64,000 bases of DNA, taken from the NCBI GenBank assembly GCA_002070755.1, contig MWDY01000176.1, forward strand, positions 3,670 to 67,669. The letters are read 5' to 3'. The notes beneath the pieces were generated by a model. It did no database searches. It was given only the letters and a program-made list of their open reading frames with translations, and was not told where the DNA came from. Shown in pieces: positions 18,037 to 26,239 of this stretch. Both the position numbers and the translations under genes were made by a program. Source of the stretch: Spirochaetes bacterium ADurb.Bin110. GTDB taxonomy: Bacteria; Spirochaetota; Spirochaetia; Treponematales; Rectinemataceae. The first letter of the stretch is position 1, and every line of letters begins with the position of its first letter.

Positions 18037-18711
18037 ATGGAGACTTCTTCAAATCATCTGTCTTATTCACAAATTCAGTCTTACGATGAGATTAAGGCGA
18101 ACGAAGTCTATTGCCTTCAAAATCCAGGCGGCGTGATCTTCCTTTGCACGCGCGGCTCTGTCTCTAATTCTGAAACCTCCGTCCCTCATAGCCCCATCCC
18201 TCGAGATTCTGTTTCCATTGGCTCTACCTCCGTCCCTCAAACCTCCGTCCCTCAAAATTACCACAATCTACCCCAGCGCTATGATTTTGCACCGCTTGCT
18301 TGGTGCATCCCCTACGAATACGAGCCGGTGAGCAAGCTGATTATTGTCTGCGACACTTCACACAAGACTTTCCATGATGTCAAGGAGAATAGCGTATTTG
18401 CGATCGCCTTCCCCTCATTCGAGATGCGATCTCTTATCCAGCATGCTGGCTCGGTGAGCGGATTCGATGTTGATAAATTCGATCATTTTCATGTGCCTCA
18501 TTTTTGTGCAAAAACGATCGATGTTCGCATTCCTGAAGGAGTTGTGGGCTGGATGGAATGCTCTCTCGAACGAATTATAATAGAAGGAACATCGGGTATT
18601 TTGCTGGGCGCCGTCATCAAAGCATTCGCCATTGCTGAAAGCTGGAAACACCGGATACATTATCTGAACGATCCAATCTGGTATAAACCGGGTGATTTGA
18701 TATCTGAATAA
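18037..18711 (+). CDS. flavin reductase-like FMN-binding protein with repeat-derived insert
   Basis: This 224-residue protein resembles the flavin reductase (DIM6/NTAB) split-barrel family. Relevant segments are FAPLAWCIPYEYEPVSKLIIV, NSVFAIAFPSFEM, GSVSGFDVDKFD and the closing strand ILLGAVIKAFA. Its role, reduction of or binding to FMN, is inferred from the family. Residues 45-74 form an insert that is largely made of the 13-bp repeat: TSVP, SPIP, TSVP and TSVP units, encoded by three exact copies and one degenerate copy, two of them nearly back to back. The insert lies between the first strand (FLCTRG) and the conserved PLAW region. A strong AGAGGAGG precedes the ATG. Confidence 0.75.
   Translation: METSSNHLSYSQIQSYDEIKANEVYCLQNPGGVIFLCTRGSVSNSETSVPHSPIPRDSVSIGSTSVPQTSVPQNYHNLPQRYDFAPLAWCIPYEYEPVSKLIIVCDTSHKTFHDVKENSVFAIAFPSFEMRSLIQHAGSVSGFDVDKFDHFHVPHFCAKTIDVRIPEGVVGWMECSLERIIIEGTSGILLGAVIKAFAIAESWKHRIHYLNDPIWYKPGDLISE
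18174..18186 (-). repeat. 13-bp GGGACGGAGG repeat, copy 13
   Basis: This is the first of three exact copies inside the flavin reductase-like gene (Thr-Ser-Val-Pro). A degenerate CCCATCCCTCGAG copy follows near 18193-18205. Confidence 0.85.
18225..18252 (-). repeat. 13-bp repeat, two near-tandem copies (14 and 15)
   Basis: ACCTCCGTCCCTCAA occurs twice in succession with a 15-bp period (cores 18227-18236 and 18242-18251), both in the Thr-Ser-Val-Pro frame. The 15-bp period keeps the reading frame. Confidence 0.9.
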
Positions 18712-18793
18712 TAACTGGAGAGCCGAATATAGAATAAGGATTAGGAGCAAAGACCAAATAATAATGGTCAAAGAATAAGGAGGTTTTTGACTT

Positions 18794-19939
18794 ATGAAAA
18801 AAAGACTGCTTGCTTTATCGATCGTATTTTTGTGCGCTTCTCTGACCGTGGTATTCGCAATACCAGGTATTAGCTTTTCTGTGAATAGCATCAAGACAAA
18901 TGGTGACATAATCGCAGGAATACCGATACCTACGGGAGCAGACATTGGCCTTGAAGTCCCTCTTGGTTCTGGTTTGTATTCGGTGACCTTTCGAGCAGCA
19001 GGTGGTTACGAATCGAGAATGATCCTGCGCAATGCTGCAACCTCCGTCCCCATTGTTGCCCCATCAGCAATCGACAACACAAATCGATTCTTCTGGACAA
19101 ATGCTATGGCAGAAATTGGCGTCCGGCGCTATCTAGTCCGCGAGGAGATTGGCGGAAAAAATATATGGCTTTTCGGACTCGCTCGAGGTCGATACGAAGA
19201 TAATGCCACAAGCTTCCCAACTACAGTTTTTGCTGATGCTCAAGGCATGCAATCGATCTCCGCAATGTTGGGCATTGCTCACGATTCTACTTTTTGGCAA
19301 GAACCCAATCGAAAGGTTGGCTGGTATGCTGAATTTTCCATGGAATACAGCCCAACATTTGCTAACTTCGCTAGCGCCCAGATGGATTTTGGCCGCTTCA
19401 ATCTGACCACGGAAGGCCTTATCCCACTCACTCCAGAAGCGGGAACGCTGCGAAATCCTTCTATGATGGCCCCATATATTGTGCTTTATGGCGTAGGGGA
19501 CTATGCAGTTGGTTCGCATATTCCTCACGAGATTCTGACAAGTTTCGGAGGGATCAAGGGAACCAAGGGGCTTGGCGACATGGTTCGAGGAGCTCAGCCC
19601 TGGGGCTATGAAGCGCCGATAAAAGGCTATGCAAGTGTGGAATTGCGTTTCCCTGACCAATCGATCCTAGAGAATTTTGCGCTATATCCTATTGGATATC
19701 TATTTGGAGACATAGGTGCTTATGGTGGGTTATATGACAAACCTTTGGGTATGAGCTTTTTAGACAATTCGGGAGTCATTGCATCAGCAGGTGCCGGGGT
19801 CTCTCTATCGATTCAGAATTATCTATGGCTCGGCGCTTATGCTGGCTGGCGCTGGCCAATTATCGATCCTCTAGCCTCGACTTATTACTCAAGACCTAGC
19901 GGCTTTTTTTGGGGGATTACCTTTGCAGCGCATTATTAA
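18794..19939 (+). CDS. exported, probable outer-membrane protein
   Basis: This 381-residue protein has a clear signal peptide (MKKRLLALSIVFLCASLTVVFA), many alternating short hydrophobic strands, and an ending FFWGITFAAHY. A terminal aromatic residue after beta-strand-like sequence suggests an outer-membrane barrel. I recognise no family. Gly- and aromatic-rich strands in the last 120 residues support the barrel idea. A GGAGG site lies at good distance. A 13-bp repeat copy encodes Thr-Ser-Val-Pro near residue 84. Confidence 0.6.
   Translation: MKKRLLALSIVFLCASLTVVFAIPGISFSVNSIKTNGDIIAGIPIPTGADIGLEVPLGSGLYSVTFRAAGGYESRMILRNAATSVPIVAPSAIDNTNRFFWTNAMAEIGVRRYLVREEIGGKNIWLFGLARGRYEDNATSFPTTVFADAQGMQSISAMLGIAHDSTFWQEPNRKVGWYAEFSMEYSPTFANFASAQMDFGRFNLTTEGLIPLTPEAGTLRNPSMMAPYIVLYGVGDYAVGSHIPHEILTSFGGIKGTKGLGDMVRGAQPWGYEAPIKGYASVELRFPDQSILENFALYPIGYLFGDIGAYGGLYDKPLGMSFLDNSGVIASAGAGVSLSIQNYLWLGAYAGWRWPIIDPLASTYYSRPSGFFWGITFAAHY
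19039..19051 (-). repeat. 13-bp GGGACGGAGG repeat, copy 16
   Basis: This copy is inside the probable outer-membrane protein gene, encoding Thr-Ser-Val-Pro. Confidence 0.8.
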
Positions 19940-20022
19940 AGCAAGCCTAAGTGCCTGGAAATCTTAAACCAGGAAAAGTAAATAATCGTGCTTCTCAACA
20001 TCTAATTTGAGGTGGGTTTGTA

Positions 20023-20979
20023 ATGGAGATGAAAAAGCGCTGTCTGTCGAAATGCAAAACTTCTTTCATAATAGTAGTCTTCGTTGCAATACTCGCTTTT
20101 TCCATTCAGAGTCTTTGCGCACAAAATCAAGATCCTATCCCTGACTCCCCCATAATTCGCATTGCGACATGGAATGTTAAAGACTGCAGCGCCATTAATC
20201 AAAAAACAAAAGAAACATTTCTACTTCACCCTTTTATTGCCGAGGCCATAAAAGGAGCAAGAATCGATGTCATTGCCTTTCAGGAAATCCAAATTGAGGG
20301 GCGCAAAGGAGCAGATATCACATTCTTGCAAGATGCATTGCAAGAAATTGGCTGGCCCATGCCAAATGTTGCATGGGCTAGAAGCCCACAGAATGATGAT
20401 CTTGCAATCTTCTCTCGATTTCCTATCAGTGAATTCCGAATGATTCTCGATCCCTCCAGAGAGCCTTGGCCTCGCCCTGTCTTGGAAACATGCATCGATA
20501 TAGGAGATGGGTGCTTTTATCTATATACCGCCCACTTCAAGGCTTATGATGATCAAAAATCGCTTTCTGTACGCCTAGCCCAAGCTCAAGCGCTAGTTTC
20601 GCATCTCAGGAAGCACTTTGGACAATCGATAAGAGAAGCAGCGATCATTTTAGCCGGCGATTTCAACACCGTCTTGCCCTACGATATGCAGTCTAAAACA
20701 GGTACTATCGATCTGCTTCGGTTGCGAGATAATGAAGATCCTACAGATGATTTTTTGAGCCTCAACCTTGAGTGGCTTTACTTCAATCCAACCTACAAAT
20801 CGAAATCTTACGCAAGTATAACAGACCATATCATTGTTTCGCCACTTCTTGCAGCAAAAGCCGATAGAAATTCTATCGAGATTATCGATCCGCCTCCTGC
20901 CGATAAAGGTTTTTCATTATCAGACCACAAAATACTTGTGTTTGACCTCGATTCCAAGTGGCTATTTATAGAGAGATGA
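20023..20979 (+). CDS. secreted endonuclease/exonuclease/phosphatase family protein
   Basis: This 318-residue member of the DNase I-like EEP superfamily has an N-terminal signal peptide ending near SLCAQ. The fold motifs are IATWNVKDCS (Asn), VIAFQEIQI (metal Glu), FYLYTAHFKAY (His), ILAGDFNTV (Asp and Asn) and SDHKILVFDL (Asp-His). The substrate could be nucleic acid, sphingomyelin-like lipid or a phosphoester. Export makes nutrient release or host/neighbour interaction plausible. The gene follows the outer-membrane-type gene by 80 bp. Confidence 0.82.
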   Translation: MEMKKRCLSKCKTSFIIVVFVAILAFSIQSLCAQNQDPIPDSPIIRIATWNVKDCSAINQKTKETFLLHPFIAEAIKGARIDVIAFQEIQIEGRKGADITFLQDALQEIGWPMPNVAWARSPQNDDLAIFSRFPISEFRMILDPSREPWPRPVLETCIDIGDGCFYLYTAHFKAYDDQKSLSVRLAQAQALVSHLRKHFGQSIREAAIILAGDFNTVLPYDMQSKTGTIDLLRLRDNEDPTDDFLSLNLEWLYFNPTYKSKSYASITDHIIVSPLLAAKADRNSIEIIDPPPADKGFSLSDHKILVFDLDSKWLFIER

Positions 20980-21094
20980 GCTAGATTCCAAATACCAAAT
21001 TTGTGCTATGGCTATGATTTTGCCTATATTTGTTTGAAATCATAAAAAAAGCACCCCGAAAGGCACCAAAAAACCGGAAGGCTCGATAAAAAAT

Positions 21095-21177
21095 TGCCGG
21101 CAGTGGGACTTGAACCCACACGCTCTTGCAAGCAGCAGATTTTGAGTCTACCGTGTATGCCATTTCACCATGCCGGC
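21095..21177 (-). tRNA. tRNA-Leu (anticodon CAA)
   Basis: On the minus strand the acceptor arms GCCGGCA and TGCCGGC pair. A D-arm with GGTGAAATGGCA, anticodon loop CTCAAAA (anticodon CAA), a long class II variable arm and the T-arm GGTTCAAGTCC are all present. The 83-nt length with a long variable arm fits tRNA-Leu reading UUG. CCA is not encoded. Confidence 0.93.
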
Positions 21178-21275
21178 ATAAAGAATATGGCGTATTTTGC
21201 CGTAGGATGCCTTTGAGAGTCAAGTGCGTTTAGTAACTCAAATTTTTGGCATAATCTATCATGATCAATTAAGAT

Positions 21276-21301
21276 GGTGCTCGATGACTTTGTGCAAAGT
21301 A
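21276..21301 (+). promoter_or_regulatory. SAM/polyamine box, distal copy upstream of speD
   Basis: GGTGC-N8-TTTGTGCAAAGTA repeats the core of the box found at 21346 and upstream of metK, with the same 8-bp spacing between its two parts. It lies 70 bp upstream of the proximal copy. It also lies between speD and the divergent tRNA-Leu. Confidence 0.55.
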
Positions 21302-21345
21302 ATCAATTCAGCTCATATTCCCTCATGATAAAATCTAACCCCAGG

Positions 21346-21397
21346 GGTGCACGACAAATTTGTGCAAAGATAGCTAAGCAGCATTTCTTCGAGCCAA
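21346..21397 (+). promoter_or_regulatory. SAM/polyamine box, proximal copy upstream of speD
   Basis: Over about 50 bp this sequence matches the region upstream of metK (60243-60293). Shared parts are GGTGCA, GACAAA, TTGTRCAAAG, TAG, TAAGC and GCATTTCTT in the same order and spacing. It ends just upstream of the predicted -35 of speD. Its position upstream of the promoter favours a protein-binding site over a riboswitch. Confidence 0.65.
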
Positions 21398-21405
21398 GAA
21401 CAACC

Positions 21406-21434
21406 TTTACCCTATATTGTAAATAAGGTATAAT
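21406..21434 (+). promoter_or_regulatory. sigma-70 promoter of speD
   Basis: TTTACC (21406-21411) and TATAAT (21429-21434) are separated by 17 bp. Transcription would start near 21441, giving a leader of about 65 nt. Confidence 0.6.
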
Positions 21435-21508
21435 AATTAAATATGCGAAGGACACAGATGCCAACGCAGCCGCCTTAGGGCTGAACACAGAGAGGGAGGA
21501 CTGTTTAG

Positions 21509-22408
21509 TTGGTCCGACGAGTCAAAGGGAGGACTATCAAGCTCCAAGGTTTCAATAACCTAACTAAGTCGCTTAGTTTCAATATTTACGATGTTTGCTA
21601 TGCAAGATCCCGCGATTCTCAGATCAGCTATCTCGAGTACATAGATGAGGAATACAATTCAAAGCGTCTAGAAAATATCGTTGAAGATGTAACTCAGATC
21701 ATCAATGCGAAACTTGTAAGCATTTCTACGCAGGACTATGAACCACGCGGCGCAAGCGTAGTCGCGCTGATAAACGAAGAAAATTCTATTCAGCAGGAGC
21801 CATCGAAGCCTCGGCTTTTCGATCATGCAGAGGAATTGCTGGATACTATAGAAATCAAAGATCAAGAGTTCCCCCTCGATGAGCTGGAAAAGCAAGCATC
21901 CAATGCCCCCAGCGTCGTAGGCCATCTCGATAAAAGCCATATAGCCATCCACACCTACCCCGAATATCATCATCTGACCGGTCTTGCATCCTTCCGTGTG
22001 GATATCGATATATCGACCTGTGGCATGATATCTCCTCTCTCAGCATTGAATTATCTTATCGAAAACTTCGATTCAGAAGTTGTCATCATAGACTATCGAA
22101 TTCGCGGCTTTACAAGAGATACAAAAGGACGAAAAATTTTTCTTGATCATGACATCAACTCTATTCAAGATTATATCGATCAAGAAATATCTAGCCGCTA
22201 CATCGCTTACGACATAAATTTAATTTCTGAGAATAACTTCCACACAAAAATGCGCAAAAAAGAAATTCGCCTCAAAGATTTTCTTTTTGGCGATGAAGTC
22301 AAGAACCTATCGGCCAAAGAAAAAAACCGTATTAAGCGCGCTCTCATTCATGAGATACAGGAAATATTCGAGTGCCAAAATCTCGAGATGCGCAGCGGCA
22401 GAATCTGA
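21509..22408 (+). CDS. speD: S-adenosylmethionine decarboxylase proenzyme
   Basis: SpeD makes decarboxylated SAM, the aminopropyl donor for spermidine. The 299 residues match the Escherichia coli type: LQGFNNLTKSLSFNIYDVCYA, the self-cleavage site in HLDKSHIAIHTYPE (Ser becomes the pyruvoyl group), FRVDIDISTCGMISPLSALNYL and IDYRIRGFTRD. It has about 20-30 extra acidic residues in the loop before the cleavage site. Translation starts at TTG (21509) behind a strong AGGGAGGA site; no in-frame ATG is available before the conserved core. It precedes speE by 52 bp, forming a spermidine operon. Confidence 0.94.
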   Translation: MVRRVKGRTIKLQGFNNLTKSLSFNIYDVCYARSRDSQISYLEYIDEEYNSKRLENIVEDVTQIINAKLVSISTQDYEPRGASVVALINEENSIQQEPSKPRLFDHAEELLDTIEIKDQEFPLDELEKQASNAPSVVGHLDKSHIAIHTYPEYHHLTGLASFRVDIDISTCGMISPLSALNYLIENFDSEVVIIDYRIRGFTRDTKGRKIFLDHDINSIQDYIDQEISSRYIAYDINLISENNFHTKMRKKEIRLKDFLFGDEVKNLSAKEKNRIKRALIHEIQEIFECQNLEMRSGRI

Positions 22409-22460
22409 AAAGTCGATATTTATCGGAAAAAGATATTACTCTCAATAAGGAGGAAATTGC

Positions 22461-23390
22461 ATGCGCACCATAATAGAGCATAATAATCCGCATTGTGGCT
22501 TTTTTTATGAAATAGGTTCCGTAATTGTTCATCGCAAGAGTAAATGGCAAGATATCGAGCTTGCTGAAAGTCCTGAATTCGGAAAGGTCTTGCTTCTCGA
22601 TGGAATCACGCAAGTCGGCTTCAAGGGCGAAGAGCGTTATCATGAGACTCTAGTCATTCCAGCCATGATCGCTCATCCAGATGCGAGGAAAGTTCTCATT
22701 ATAGGTGGCGGCGATGGTTGCGTTCTTAGAGAAGTGCTGGCATTCAAAGGTGTCAGACAGGTTGTAATGGTCGATATTGATTCCGAGGTCATATCGATCA
22801 GTAAGGAGTATCTGACAGAATTGAATAAGAAAGCCTTTGAAGATTCCCGACTCATGCTCGAAATCGGCGATGGCAGGGCTTTTGTAGAGCAATGTCCTGA
22901 TAATTCTTTCGATGTTGTGATTATGGATATGACCGATCCTTTCGGCCCTTCCGAGCGGCTCTATAGCAAAGAATTCTTCATGCAAGTTCAACGAATATTG
23001 AAGGGTCCGGAAGGCATATTTGCAATGCACGGTGAATCAACCATCGCAAGGCCTATAGGCTGGGCATGTATCTATAGGACTCTTAAAGATGTCTTCCATA
23101 TAGTCCGCACTGCCTTTGCTTTCGTACCCATGTATGGGACTCTGTGGTCCTTTCAGTTTTCCTCTGATGCGACAGATCTTCTTACCTTCTCGAATCCGAT
23201 AATAAAATCAATGGATGAGCTAGAGGCCCGCATTGCAGAAAAGCGTTCTGAAGAGCCTCGTTTTGCTAAAGCTGCCATGTGGCCTTCTCTCTTTGCAAAA
23301 GACCCTACAGCAAAGGCAGCTCTTAGTTTTCCTCAATCATGCGTAATAACAGATAGCGAGCCGCATTTTCCTGATGCTTTTGAGCCCTGA
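22461..23390 (+). CDS. speE: spermidine synthase
   Basis: SpeE transfers the aminopropyl group from decarboxylated SAM to putrescine. The 309 residues contain VLLLDGITQVG, the nucleotide-binding VLIIGGGDGCVLREVL, DIDSEVISISKEYL and VVIMDMTDPFGPSERLYSKEFF, with the catalytic Asp. AGGAGG precedes the ATG. The gene follows speD closely, and the two give a complete route from putrescine and SAM to spermidine. Confidence 0.94.
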   Translation: MRTIIEHNNPHCGFFYEIGSVIVHRKSKWQDIELAESPEFGKVLLLDGITQVGFKGEERYHETLVIPAMIAHPDARKVLIIGGGDGCVLREVLAFKGVRQVVMVDIDSEVISISKEYLTELNKKAFEDSRLMLEIGDGRAFVEQCPDNSFDVVIMDMTDPFGPSERLYSKEFFMQVQRILKGPEGIFAMHGESTIARPIGWACIYRTLKDVFHIVRTAFAFVPMYGTLWSFQFSSDATDLLTFSNPIIKSMDELEARIAEKRSEEPRFAKAAMWPSLFAKDPTAKAALSFPQSCVITDSEPHFPDAFEP

Positions 23391-23452
23391 TTCTAGGCTT
23401 TTTGCCTTGGCTCGCCAGGTCTTTGCACGCTTTTCTTAAGTTTTTCTCTTAA

Positions 23453-24424
23453 TTGGGGATCCCTGATGCGTTTTTATCCTTTATTTTTTCGCTTGCTGCG
23501 ATTATAGTTATTGTTATGATGTCTGTAGAATCGATGCATGCTGCCGAAGCGCAGATTATCCTTCAGATTCAGACTTTTCTGGGTCTTGGTCTTCGAATTC
23601 CCATGACAATTGTATCATTATTTGCATCAGAAGCTTTCGTGATCGCGATTATTCCCGTTGTATACTGGTGCGTTAATCGCAAAAAAGGGGCTGAACTTGG
23701 CCTTCTGGTATTGGCCTCCACTTTCATCAATCTCTGGCTCAAGCAAATATTCGGATGGCCCAGGCCTTTCGATATCATTCCAAGCGTAGGGCTTGCAAGC
23801 GAATCGAGCTATGGTATGCCTTCGGGCCATTCTCAGCTGAGCGTCGTTTTTTCCGCCTATATCATACAGTTTTTGCCCAAAAAATGGCGACCTTTCATGC
23901 TGATAGGCTTTCCACTGCTGATCGGATTTTCGAGAATATACCTAGGTGTCCATTTCCTAACCGATGTCCTCGGGGGTTATCTAGTAGGAACTCTCTTTTT
24001 TCTCCTGTATAAGTTGGGGGGACCTGCAATTGAAAAATCGCTCCAAAAAGCCGATCTGCGAATACGCGTCATATTAGCTGCGGCCCTTTCTTTTTTTATG
24101 AATCTTATTCTGCCTAAAGAGACAATGATCTCGGGAGCTTTTCTTGGCGCTGCGCTTGGCTTTACATTTGCGGCCCACCGTCTCGCTTTCGACGAGAACG
24201 ATAAACTCAAGATCAAGATTTCCCGCTATCTTGCAGGATTGGTCACTACTGGAATTGTCTACATTGTCCTCAAAATAGCAAGCGATCCTATCAATAGCCT
24301 ATTAGGCAATAATCAAGAAAACCTTCTCCGCTTTATTCGCTATGCTCTTGTTGGTGGCTGGGTGAGTTTTGGAGTTCCTTTCTTGTTCTTAAAAGTAGGG
24401 CTAGCTCATCGCACCAGCGTGTAA
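23453..24424 (+). CDS. PAP2-family membrane phosphatase
   Basis: This 323-residue membrane protein has the complete lipid phosphatase motif set: KQIFGWPRP (motif 1), GMPSGHSQ (motif 2) and SRIYLGVHFLTDVLGG (motif 3), followed by about five more hydrophobic helices. Such enzymes dephosphorylate undecaprenyl pyrophosphate, phosphatidate or related lipids. The TTG at 23453 gives the longest form, but no ribosome binding site is evident. The Met pair at about residue 22 is another option. The gene ends within the 3' end of apbE on the other strand (19-bp overlap). Confidence 0.82.
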   Translation: MGIPDAFLSFIFSLAAIIVIVMMSVESMHAAEAQIILQIQTFLGLGLRIPMTIVSLFASEAFVIAIIPVVYWCVNRKKGAELGLLVLASTFINLWLKQIFGWPRPFDIIPSVGLASESSYGMPSGHSQLSVVFSAYIIQFLPKKWRPFMLIGFPLLIGFSRIYLGVHFLTDVLGGYLVGTLFFLLYKLGGPAIEKSLQKADLRIRVILAAALSFFMNLILPKETMISGAFLGAALGFTFAAHRLAFDENDKLKIKISRYLAGLVTTGIVYIVLKIASDPINSLLGNNQENLLRFIRYALVGGWVSFGVPFLFLKVGLAHRTSV

Positions 24425-25464
24425 CTCTTATCAATCAGCGTGAACACTTTCTCAGCGCCCGGGCTTAAATACACTTTCTTTTCTTTATCGATGAATATCG
24501 CATAGGCGTCAGGGAATCGCTTTAATAATTCCATTCCCTGCTCGATGCCGAGAGCGAAAAGCGAAGTAGAAAGCGCATCAGCATCGATGCTGCTCTTACT
24601 AACAATCGAGACCGACATAAGGCCATTATCGACAGGGAAGCCCGTCTTTGTGTCCATGATATGATGGTACCACTTGCCATTTTCGATGAAGTAGCGCTCG
24701 TAGACGCCGGATGTTACCACGGTCATCTGAGGGCCTTCCACAATGCCAAGGTAGTCTCCACGCTCTGATTCAGGATTCTGGATTCCGACGCGCCAGGAAG
24801 TCTTGTCTTTTTTAGTTCCATATACTAAGACATTGCCGCCAAGATCTATTGCGGCGGCTTTGACCCTTGCCAGCTGTAAAATCTTTTCTACTTCGTCGGC
24901 TGCATATCCTTTTGCAATGGCGCCCAGGTCTAGGCGCATTCCCTGCTTTCTCAAGAAGACCTTATTAGTGGATGCGTCTAGGACGACATCTTGCCAGTCG
25001 ACCAAGGCTTTAGCAGCCAAGATATCTTTTGAAGAAGGGACTTTTTCTCCGCTCTCGCCAATATTCCAGAGTTTTACTAATGGGCCTATGCTAGGGTCGA
25101 ATGCGCCATTGGTGAGCTTGGCATACTCGATGGCTTTGGAAATCACGTAAAAGGTGTCGCTCGAAACCTGGACCGCCTCCTTCCCTGACATTTTGTTTAT
25201 TTTCGAAACCTCCGTCCCTTCTTTGTTCACGCTCATGCGATCTTCTATTGTTCGCAAGCGCGCAAAGGCTTCGGCTAAGGTAGCGCTGTTCCCTCCTTCC
25301 AAAAGCCGGATTGTGCAGAGCGTGCCAAGCGCAAAATCCGTTTTGCTCAGCTCTTTTGCACATAGACGGGAAAGTCTTGCTCCAATGGCACATGCAAGAA
25401 CAAAACCAATCACAATAAAATGCCATGAGAAGAATTTGGAAGATTTTATCTTTGAAGCTTTCAT
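24406..25464 (-). CDS. apbE: FAD:protein FMN transferase (ApbE)
   Basis: ApbE attaches FMN covalently to Thr residues of RnfG, RnfD and related proteins outside the cytoplasm. The 352 residues begin with a membrane anchor (WHFIVIGFVLACAIGARL), then show TLCTIRL, the NGAFDPSIGPLVKLW motif, RLDLGAIAKGYAADEV and VTSGVYERYF, and the C-terminal SVSIVSKSSIDADALST metal site. An rnfCDGEAB operon lies at 53.7 kb and supplies its likely targets. The 13-bp repeat is read as Gly-Thr-Glu-Val in the first domain. The gene lies downstream of the metallohydrolase and RNA-binding genes, 76 bp away. Confidence 0.93.
   Translation of the reverse strand: MKASKIKSSKFFSWHFIVIGFVLACAIGARLSRLCAKELSKTDFALGTLCTIRLLEGGNSATLAEAFARLRTIEDRMSVNKEGTEVSKINKMSGKEAVQVSSDTFYVISKAIEYAKLTNGAFDPSIGPLVKLWNIGESGEKVPSSKDILAAKALVDWQDVVLDASTNKVFLRKQGMRLDLGAIAKGYAADEVEKILQLARVKAAAIDLGGNVLVYGTKKDKTSWRVGIQNPESERGDYLGIVEGPQMTVVTSGVYERYFIENGKWYHHIMDTKTGFPVDNGLMSVSIVSKSSIDADALSTSLFALGIEQGMELLKRFPDAYAIFIDKEKKVYLSPGAEKVFTLIDKSYTLVR
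25207..25219 (-). repeat. 13-bp GGGACGGAGG repeat, copy 17
   Basis: This copy is inside apbE on the coding strand, encoding Gly-Thr-Glu-Val before SKINK. Confidence 0.75.
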
Positions 25465-25540
25465 CCTATTTCATCTTGGGAAATTCCATTTGGCGCGATT
25501 TGTCAGGCAGTAATTCCAGCTGGTCCTCACCATATAATAC

Positions 25541-26233
25541 TCAGCCAAGTTCTCGGCCTATGGATGTTCTAGGACCATGTCCGGGAAATACAAGCGTGTC
25601 CGGCGAAAAAAGCGCAAGTCTTCTTAGGCTGGCTTCTAGAGCATATATATCCGAATCTGGCCCATCTGTCCTTCCTACCCCATCGCGAAACAATGTATCG
25701 CCAGAAATGATGCAGGAACAGTGCGCACCCTGCTCCCGACTCTCTTCTTCGTAGCCATACGAACCAGCCTTGAGTTCAGGCTCATATAGACAAATAGAAC
25801 CTCTGCTGTGACCTGGCGTATGAAGCACCTGCAAGCTCGTACCAGGCACCGTCATGCCATCGGTCAAAAGAATCTCAGGAGCCGGCAGAGGTTTCCAGGA
25901 TGCACGAAAATAGGATGGGGCTCTAATTGCTTCGAAAAGCAGGCGGTTCGTTTCCTCGCTTTCTTTTCCAAGATAGCGAGCATCTTCTGGGTGAATGGCA
26001 ATAGGAAGCTCTGTCCCCCATAGTTCGAAAAGGTCGGGAATAGCTGCTGTATGATCGAGATGGCCATGTGTTAAAACGATAAAAGAAGGCTTAATTCCCT
26101 TATATCGCATAAAATTATCGATTTTCTCAGGGTCTGCGCCGGGATCTATGAGGAGCATTTTGCCCTCTGATTCAGCGATATAGCAGTTTTCTCCGATTGG
26201 CCCTACTTTGAGACGCCAGATTGTCGATGCCAC
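25541..26233 (-). CDS. MBL-fold hydrolase (glyoxalase II-like)
   Basis: This 230-residue metallo-beta-lactamase-fold protein has the full metal-site set: LTHGHLDHTA, LHTPGHSRGSICLY, the Asp in ISGDTLFRDGVGRTDGPD, and FPGHGPRTSIGRELG. The pattern matches YcbL/GloB-like thioester hydrolases. An insert around residues 148-170 (rich in Glu and Tyr) separates the third and fourth motifs and is longer than usual. Its substrate is unknown. It lies 6 bp behind the DbpA-type RNA-binding gene in the same direction. Confidence 0.85.
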   Translation of the reverse strand: MASTIWRLKVGPIGENCYIAESEGKMLLIDPGADPEKIDNFMRYKGIKPSFIVLTHGHLDHTAAIPDLFELWGTELPIAIHPEDARYLGKESEETNRLLFEAIRAPSYFRASWKPLPAPEILLTDGMTVPGTSLQVLHTPGHSRGSICLYEPELKAGSYGYEEESREQGAHCSCIISGDTLFRDGVGRTDGPDSDIYALEASLRRLALFSPDTLVFPGHGPRTSIGRELG

Positions 26234-26239
26234 GTTCTA

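Noticed and set aside
21030..21094. terminator after tRNA-Leu
   Set aside because: T-rich runs exist, but the arms GCACC and GGCACC are direct, not inverted, so no convincing stem forms.
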